9,190 bases of DNA from DASUGM01 sp036274055 (GTDB lineage: Bacteria > Acidobacteriota > Vicinamibacteria > Vicinamibacterales > SCN-69-37): the NCBI GenBank assembly GCA_036274055.1, contig DASUGM010000199.1, positions 1-9,190 on the forward strand, in the 5' to 3' direction. The notes below the pieces were generated by a model that was given only the letters and a program-made list of their open reading frames with translations, did no database searches and was not told the origin of the DNA. This document shows, one piece after another, positions 6,091-9,190 of the stretch. The position numbers and the translations under genes were made by a program. Positions within the stretch are counted from its first letter, which is position 1, and each line of letters starts with the position of its first letter.

Positions 6091-6196
6091 TCAAGAAAGT
6101 CGTGGGGACGAGGGTTGCTTGCGCAAGCAGCGCCGTCCCCACATCAAGTAAGTCGTGGGGACGAGGGGTGCTTGCGCAGCAACCCCCGTCCCCACA
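6091..6196. repeat. Two tandem 53-bp palindromic units between convergent genes
   Basis: Units at 6091-6143 and 6144-6196 each begin TCAAG(A/T)AAGTCGTGGGG. Each contains a 41-nt hairpin (6102-6142 and 6155-6195) closed by identical arms GTGGGGACG and CGTCCCCAC. The first has a perfect inner 14-bp palindrome TGCTTGCGCAAGCA at 6116-6129. The second continues as GGGGT/ACCCC and GCT/AGC stems with bulged A residues. They lie immediately after the rpmE stop and before the convergent mrfB stop. This fits REP/BIME-like elements that could also stop transcription from both sides. No T run follows, so classic intrinsic termination is uncertain. Confidence 0.88.
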
Positions 6197-6202
6197 ACAT
6201 CA

Positions 6203-7507
6203 TTAGTCCAGCAACGGGGCGGCCTGCGGGCCGCCCTTCGTATTTTCAGCCTTCTGGATTTTCGATGACAGCCGATTCAGCCGGCGCGCGACGTCCTGCT
6301 GTTCGCGGCCGCGGGCGTCGGCGCTGAGCGACTTCGCGTAGCGCTCGGCCGTCGTCAAATCGCGGGCGCGATGTTCGTGGTGAATCGCGAGCGCCTCGGC
6401 GGCGCGTCGTTCGAGCGCCGTCATCGTCGCCCGGCTCGGCGCGAGGTCGAGCACGCGCTGCCACGCTGCCGCGGCGTCGTCGAATCGACTCTCCCGACGC
6501 AACAGAACCGCCAGCCGGGCCAGCGCGTGACGACGCACGTCGCGTTCGCGCGAGGCAGCCGCGGCTTCATAGGCCTCGATTGCGCGCCCGCTGTCGCCGG
6601 CGCGCTCGTAGACGCGTCCGAGCGCGACCTGCTCGGCCGGCTCGCGACAGGCCAGCGGCCCTTCGCGAACCAGCCACAGCGCATGGGCCGTGATCACGGC
6701 GAGCGAGACGAGATCGTGACGGTTGTGGTCGAGAACGCCGGCGATCAAACCGGGATCACCGGAACGCAGAAACTGAAAGTAGCGCGCGGGAATCTCGAAG
6801 CCGGGGACGTCGCCGAGGCGATGAAACCCGAGCACGCTGCGCTCGAGCGCCGACAACGAGCAACTGGTCTTCTCGTCAATCCAGCTGCGCCCCCAGAGCC
6901 GGCGCGCCGGCGGCAGCATATCGAAGTGCGGCAGGCCGTCGGTCGGCGCCGCGGCGCGATGAAATGCCCAGCGGGTTTCCATCAGCGGGACGTCGAAGGT
7001 GCGGCCGTTGTAAGTGACGAGCAGGGACGCGTCGCGAAACACATCGGCGAGGCCGGCCAACATCGCCCTCTCCCCCGCCGGACCGCTGAGAAAGAACTGA
7101 CGCACGCGCAGTCCCTCGTCGTCGAACCACGCGACGCCGCAGAGAAACGCGAGCGTGCCGGCGCCGCCGGAGAGCCCGGTGGTCTCGATGTCGAAGAACA
7201 CGAGGCGCCGCCACCAGCCGTCGTTCTCAATCACGCGAGGATCCAACAACGCGATCTGCGAGTCGGCATCGAGCAGGCAGGTCTCGATGCGCCTGCGGCC
7301 GTGCGATCGATCGTGGGCCCAGACGCGATCGACGACGACACAGCCGGGATCGTCGTTGAGGAGCGAGCCACCGAGCAAAGCGGCGATGTGCTCGTTCGGC
7401 CGCTGCGGATCGGGATCGGGGATGTAGGTGAGCTCGGCACGGAAAACGGGGTCCGACCCCTTTTCCCGGCGGACAATCTCGCGCAGCCGCGTGCTCAGAT
7501 CGCGCAT
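6203..7507 (-). CDS. mrfB: MrfB-like DEDDh 3'-5' exonuclease with C-terminal TPR-like repeats
   Basis: Metal-dependent 3'-5' exonuclease of the YprB/MrfB type, 434 aa, cytoplasmic. In B. subtilis MrfB works with the helicase MrfA to repair mitomycin C damage independently of UvrABC. The RNase-H-like fold shows all motifs: D106 and E108 in FFDIETTGLSGGAGT, D172 in VTYNGRTFDVPL, and H261/D265 in LDHNRHDLVSL. The GGAGT after motif I and the NGRTFD block are characteristic. Residues about 290-400 are helical repeats resembling TPRs (GRVYERAGDSGRAIEAYEAA and ARLAVLLRRESRFDDAAAAW). The start ATG 7507 is 2 nt after the mrfA stop, with a weak Shine-Dalgarno, so translation is likely coupled. Residues 16-22 (KGSDPVF) come from a palindromic repeat, and codons near the end carry another hairpin. 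The family is secure. Equivalence to mitomycin repair in this organism is inferred from the gene pair. Confidence 0.92.
   Translation of the reverse strand: MRDLSTRLREIVRREKGSDPVFRAELTYIPDPDPQRPNEHIAALLGGSLLNDDPGCVVVDRVWAHDRSHGRRRIETCLLDADSQIALLDPRVIENDGWWRRLVFFDIETTGLSGGAGTLAFLCGVAWFDDEGLRVRQFFLSGPAGERAMLAGLADVFRDASLLVTYNGRTFDVPLMETRWAFHRAAAPTDGLPHFDMLPPARRLWGRSWIDEKTSCSLSALERSVLGFHRLGDVPGFEIPARYFQFLRSGDPGLIAGVLDHNRHDLVSLAVITAHALWLVREGPLACREPAEQVALGRVYERAGDSGRAIEAYEAAAASRERDVRRHALARLAVLLRRESRFDDAAAAWQRVLDLAPSRATMTALERRAAEALAIHHEHRARDLTTAERYAKSLSADARGREQQDVARRLNRLSSKIQKAENTKGGPQAAPLLD
6217..6236 (-). terminator. Strong hairpin in the last codons of mrfB
   Basis: Perfect 8-bp stem GGGCGGCC / GGCCGCCC with a 4-nt loop at 6225-6228, encoding the GGPQAAP tail of MrfB. 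It begins 11 bp before the stop codon. No U run follows on the minus strand, so it may be an mRNA-protecting or dispersed palindrome rather than a true terminator. Confidence 0.4.
7441..7466. repeat. Palindromic repeat with core GGGGTCCGACCCC inside the 5' end of mrfB
   Basis: Arms GGAAAA-(c)-GGGGT and ACCCC-TTTTCC are 11 bp each, with one bulged C and loop CCG. It is translated as KGSDPVF in the N-terminus of MrfB. It is the same class as the hairpin at 5717-5737 (GGGGTCTGACCCC). Confidence 0.75.
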
Positions 7508-7509
7508 GA

Positions 7510-9190
7510 CTAGGCCGCCGCTCTAGCTGCCGACAGCGCGTTCAGCAGCCGCGAGGCCACCGCTTTCGCCAGCGGACCAGTCGCGCCCTCGGGGCCCACA
7601 CATGACGGACACCCGCTCTGGCACGGGCAGCCGTCGATCAGTTCACGCGTCCGCGCGATCAGCGCGTCGTTCATCGAGAACAGCGGCTCGCTGAAGCCGA
7701 TCCCGCCGGGATAGTTGTCGTAGAGGAAAATCGTCGGATCGGCGGCGAGTTCGGGCGCGGCGGCCGATCGTGCCAGCCCGCCCATTCGCGTGCCGCCTTC
7801 GAGGCTGATGCCGTCAATCGACAACCCGAGGTCGTGGGTATCGCACATCAGCAGCAGCGGCGCGACATTGTGCATCGCATAGGCCAGCCCGACGACGCCG
7901 TCGCGCCGGTCGGCGGCGCCGAACGGCAGCGCAGCCATCACCTCGCGCGGAATGGTCAGCCAGAACGACGTCGTGTGCATCTGCTGCTCGGGCAGATCGA
8001 GTTCCCCCGAACCAACGTTCTCGTTTGTATAGAACTTGATCTTCTTGAAACCGACGACACGGGAGACGACGTGCACTTCGCCGTGAAATCTGGCTCCGCT
8101 CCCATAGGCCCTGGGCTCTAGGCCCTGGGCACTGGCGGCGAACTGAGAACTGGCTAGGGCCGAGTGCCGAGCGCCCAGGGCCTGATCTCGATCTTCTTCT
8201 GCGCCGGCTGAGAGCGCCGCCATGTCCGCGGCGGCGAGTTGCGGCGGCTCGGCAGCATCGGACCCGAACGTGTCGAGGATCGTGACCTTCGTGTAGGTGA
8301 TGGCGGTCGTGTAGTAATCGCACTCGACTTCCCGCGCGAACGCCTTGCGGTTGTCGTAATCGAACTTCTCCACCTGATAGAGCTGGCCCTCGACGATGTA
8401 GATCGCTTTTTCGTGCAGCACCGACGGGCCGCTCGTGAAGTCGGTCTCGCCGATGACGCGCTCGCCGCGGGTCATGTCGATGATCACGAAGTTGTCCGAC
8501 GTCACCGACCGCAGGCTGACCGCATCAGCCGGATACGAGTCCTGCATCCATTGCCATTGGCCATCGACGTGATGGACGAAGCCGCTCTCCGACAACACCT
8601 GCAGGATCTGCTGGACGTCGAGTTCGCCGAACGCGTCGGCGCCCCCGAACGGCAACTCGAACGCGGCGCATTTCACGTGGTCGAGCAGGATGTGCAGGTT
8701 GTCGGGATTGACCAGCGCGTGCTCGGGTGACGCGCCAAAAAAAAATTCAGGATTGCGGACGATGAACTGATCGATCGGCGCGCTCGACGCCACGTAGACC
8801 GCCGCCGATCGCCCCGATCGTCGTCCGGCCCGGCCGGCGCGCTGCCAGGTCGAGGCGATCGTGCCCGGGTACCCCGACATCACCGCGACGTCGAGCGCCC
8901 CGATGTCAATGCCGAGCTCGAGCGCGTTGGTCGACACGACGCAGCGCACTTCGCCGGTTCGCAACCCGCGTTCGATTTCGCGCCGGCGTAACGGCAAATA
9001 GCCGCCGCGATACCCGCGAATCACGTCGGCCGCGCCCGGCGGGCCCTGGAACGCGTCCTTCATGTAGGTCGTGAGAATTTCCGTGGACAGCCGGCTCTGT
9101 GCAAAGACGATCATCTGCAGGCCGCGCTTGAGAAATTCGATCGCGACACGGCGCGTCTCGGCGAGGTACGACCGCCGGATACCAAGCTGC
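7510..9190 (-). CDS. mrfA: MrfA-like superfamily 2 helicase with C-terminal zinc-binding domain, 5' end cut by window edge
   Basis: ATP-dependent 3'-5' DNA helicase of the YprA/MrfA type (helicase core plus DUF1998), partner of MrfB. The last 559 residues are present and the reading frame is open to the right edge. The second RecA-like domain holds MIVFAQSR (motif IV area), VSTNALELGIDIG (motif V) and QRAGRAGRRSG (motif VI, 8821-8844, arginine finger). Then come conserved blocks EFFFGASPEHA, KKIKFYTNENVG and MHTTSFWL. The DUF1998 part contains IFLYDNYPGGIGFSE and a four-cysteine zinc site, CPCQSGCPSC, near the C-terminus. The Walker A and DEXH motifs must lie outside the window. An unusual insert of roughly 50 residues between TKVTILDTF and GEVHVVSRVV contains a palindromic repeat (8107-8182). 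A run of nine T (minus strand) encodes the FFF. It ends 2 nt before mrfB. Confidence 0.93.
   Translation of the reverse strand, partial: QLGIRRSYLAETRRVAIEFLKRGLQMIVFAQSRLSTEILTTYMKDAFQGPPGAADVIRGYRGGYLPLRRREIERGLRTGEVRCVVSTNALELGIDIGALDVAVMSGYPGTIASTWQRAGRAGRRSGRSAAVYVASSAPIDQFIVRNPEFFFGASPEHALVNPDNLHILLDHVKCAAFELPFGGADAFGELDVQQILQVLSESGFVHHVDGQWQWMQDSYPADAVSLRSVTSDNFVIIDMTRGERVIGETDFTSGPSVLHEKAIYIVEGQLYQVEKFDYDNRKAFAREVECDYYTTAITYTKVTILDTFGSDAAEPPQLAAADMAALSAGAEEDRDQALGARHSALASSQFAASAQGLEPRAYGSGARFHGEVHVVSRVVGFKKIKFYTNENVGSGELDLPEQQMHTTSFWLTIPREVMAALPFGAADRRDGVVGLAYAMHNVAPLLLMCDTHDLGLSIDGISLEGGTRMGGLARSAAAPELAADPTIFLYDNYPGGIGFSEPLFSMNDALIARTRELIDGCPCQSGCPSCVGPEGATGPLAKAVASRLLNALSAARAAA
8107..8182. 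repeat. Repeat cluster encoding a linker in MrfA
   Basis: GGCCCTGGGC occurs at 8107-8116 and again at 8121-8130, with an inverted copy GCCCAGGGCC at 8173-8182. ACTGG/AACTG and GAGTGCC fragments lie between. The outer copies can pair as a hairpin. The segment is in frame and encodes ALGARHSALASSQFAASAQG followed by LEPRAYGS, low-complexity sequence not expected in the helicase. Confidence 0.7.
8737..8745. other. Nine-base A homopolymer in mrfA
   Basis: A9 (T9 in the coding strand) encodes most of the EFFFG motif. It is striking in a GC-rich gene and could be a slippage site for polymerase or sequencing. The reading frame is intact on both sides. Confidence 0.5.

Noticed and set aside
6091..6196. 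CRISPR array
   Set aside because: There are only two units, directly adjacent with no unique spacers, and no cas genes are nearby.
6371..7513. Long open frame on the plus strand opposite mrfB
   Set aside because: Minus strand has the full DEDDh motif set. The plus product is a low-complexity shadow.

Overview
The window looks like chromosomal DNA from a GC-rich bacterium, most likely an acidobacterium (Vicinamibacteria-like). That placement is an inference. It rests on GC-rich codon use, a PadR regulator tied to membrane proteins, a secreted M28 peptidase with a Gly/Ala-rich insert, and a high density of short palindromic and tandem repeats. I see no phage, insertion sequence, CRISPR array, rRNA or tRNA.

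Layout. Positions 1-1440 (minus) hold a secreted M28 zinc peptidase cut off by the left edge just after its last metal ligand. Positions 1504-4589 (minus) are a tight four-gene operon, transcribed from 4589 leftwards: a membrane protein with an internal duplication, a small PadR regulator, then two paralogous membrane proteins. Its genes overlap by 4, 8 and 1 nt. All three membrane proteins share an N-terminal module with the motif RLYPxAWRERYGxE. A promoter with an embedded inverted repeat sits just upstream and is a good candidate PadR operator. Divergent from it, 4727-5692 (plus) encodes an aldo/keto reductase with a complete catalytic tetrad. Positions 5800-6090 (plus) are rpmE, ribosomal protein L31 of the zinc type, with a Lys/Ala-rich tail. 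Two tandem 53-bp palindromic units (6091-6196) separate rpmE from the convergent genes on its right. Positions 6203-9190 (minus) are a helicase/exonuclease pair matching mrfA-mrfB (yprA-yprB), the mitomycin C repair factors known from Bacillus subtilis. mrfA runs off the right edge.

How the genes work together. MrfA (DEXH-type helicase with a C-terminal zinc site) and MrfB (DEDDh 3'-5' exonuclease with TPR-like repeats) probably form one DNA-repair pathway. The PadR operon looks like a self-contained regulatory unit in which membrane proteins may sense a signal and affect PadR. This is the least understood and most interesting part of the window. The peptidase follows that operon on the same strand after 63 nt and could be co-transcribed.

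Across the whole window, short palindromic or tandem repeats of several sequence classes lie between genes and also inside coding regions. There they appear to contribute a signal peptide, a protein N-terminus, a linker and a C-terminus.
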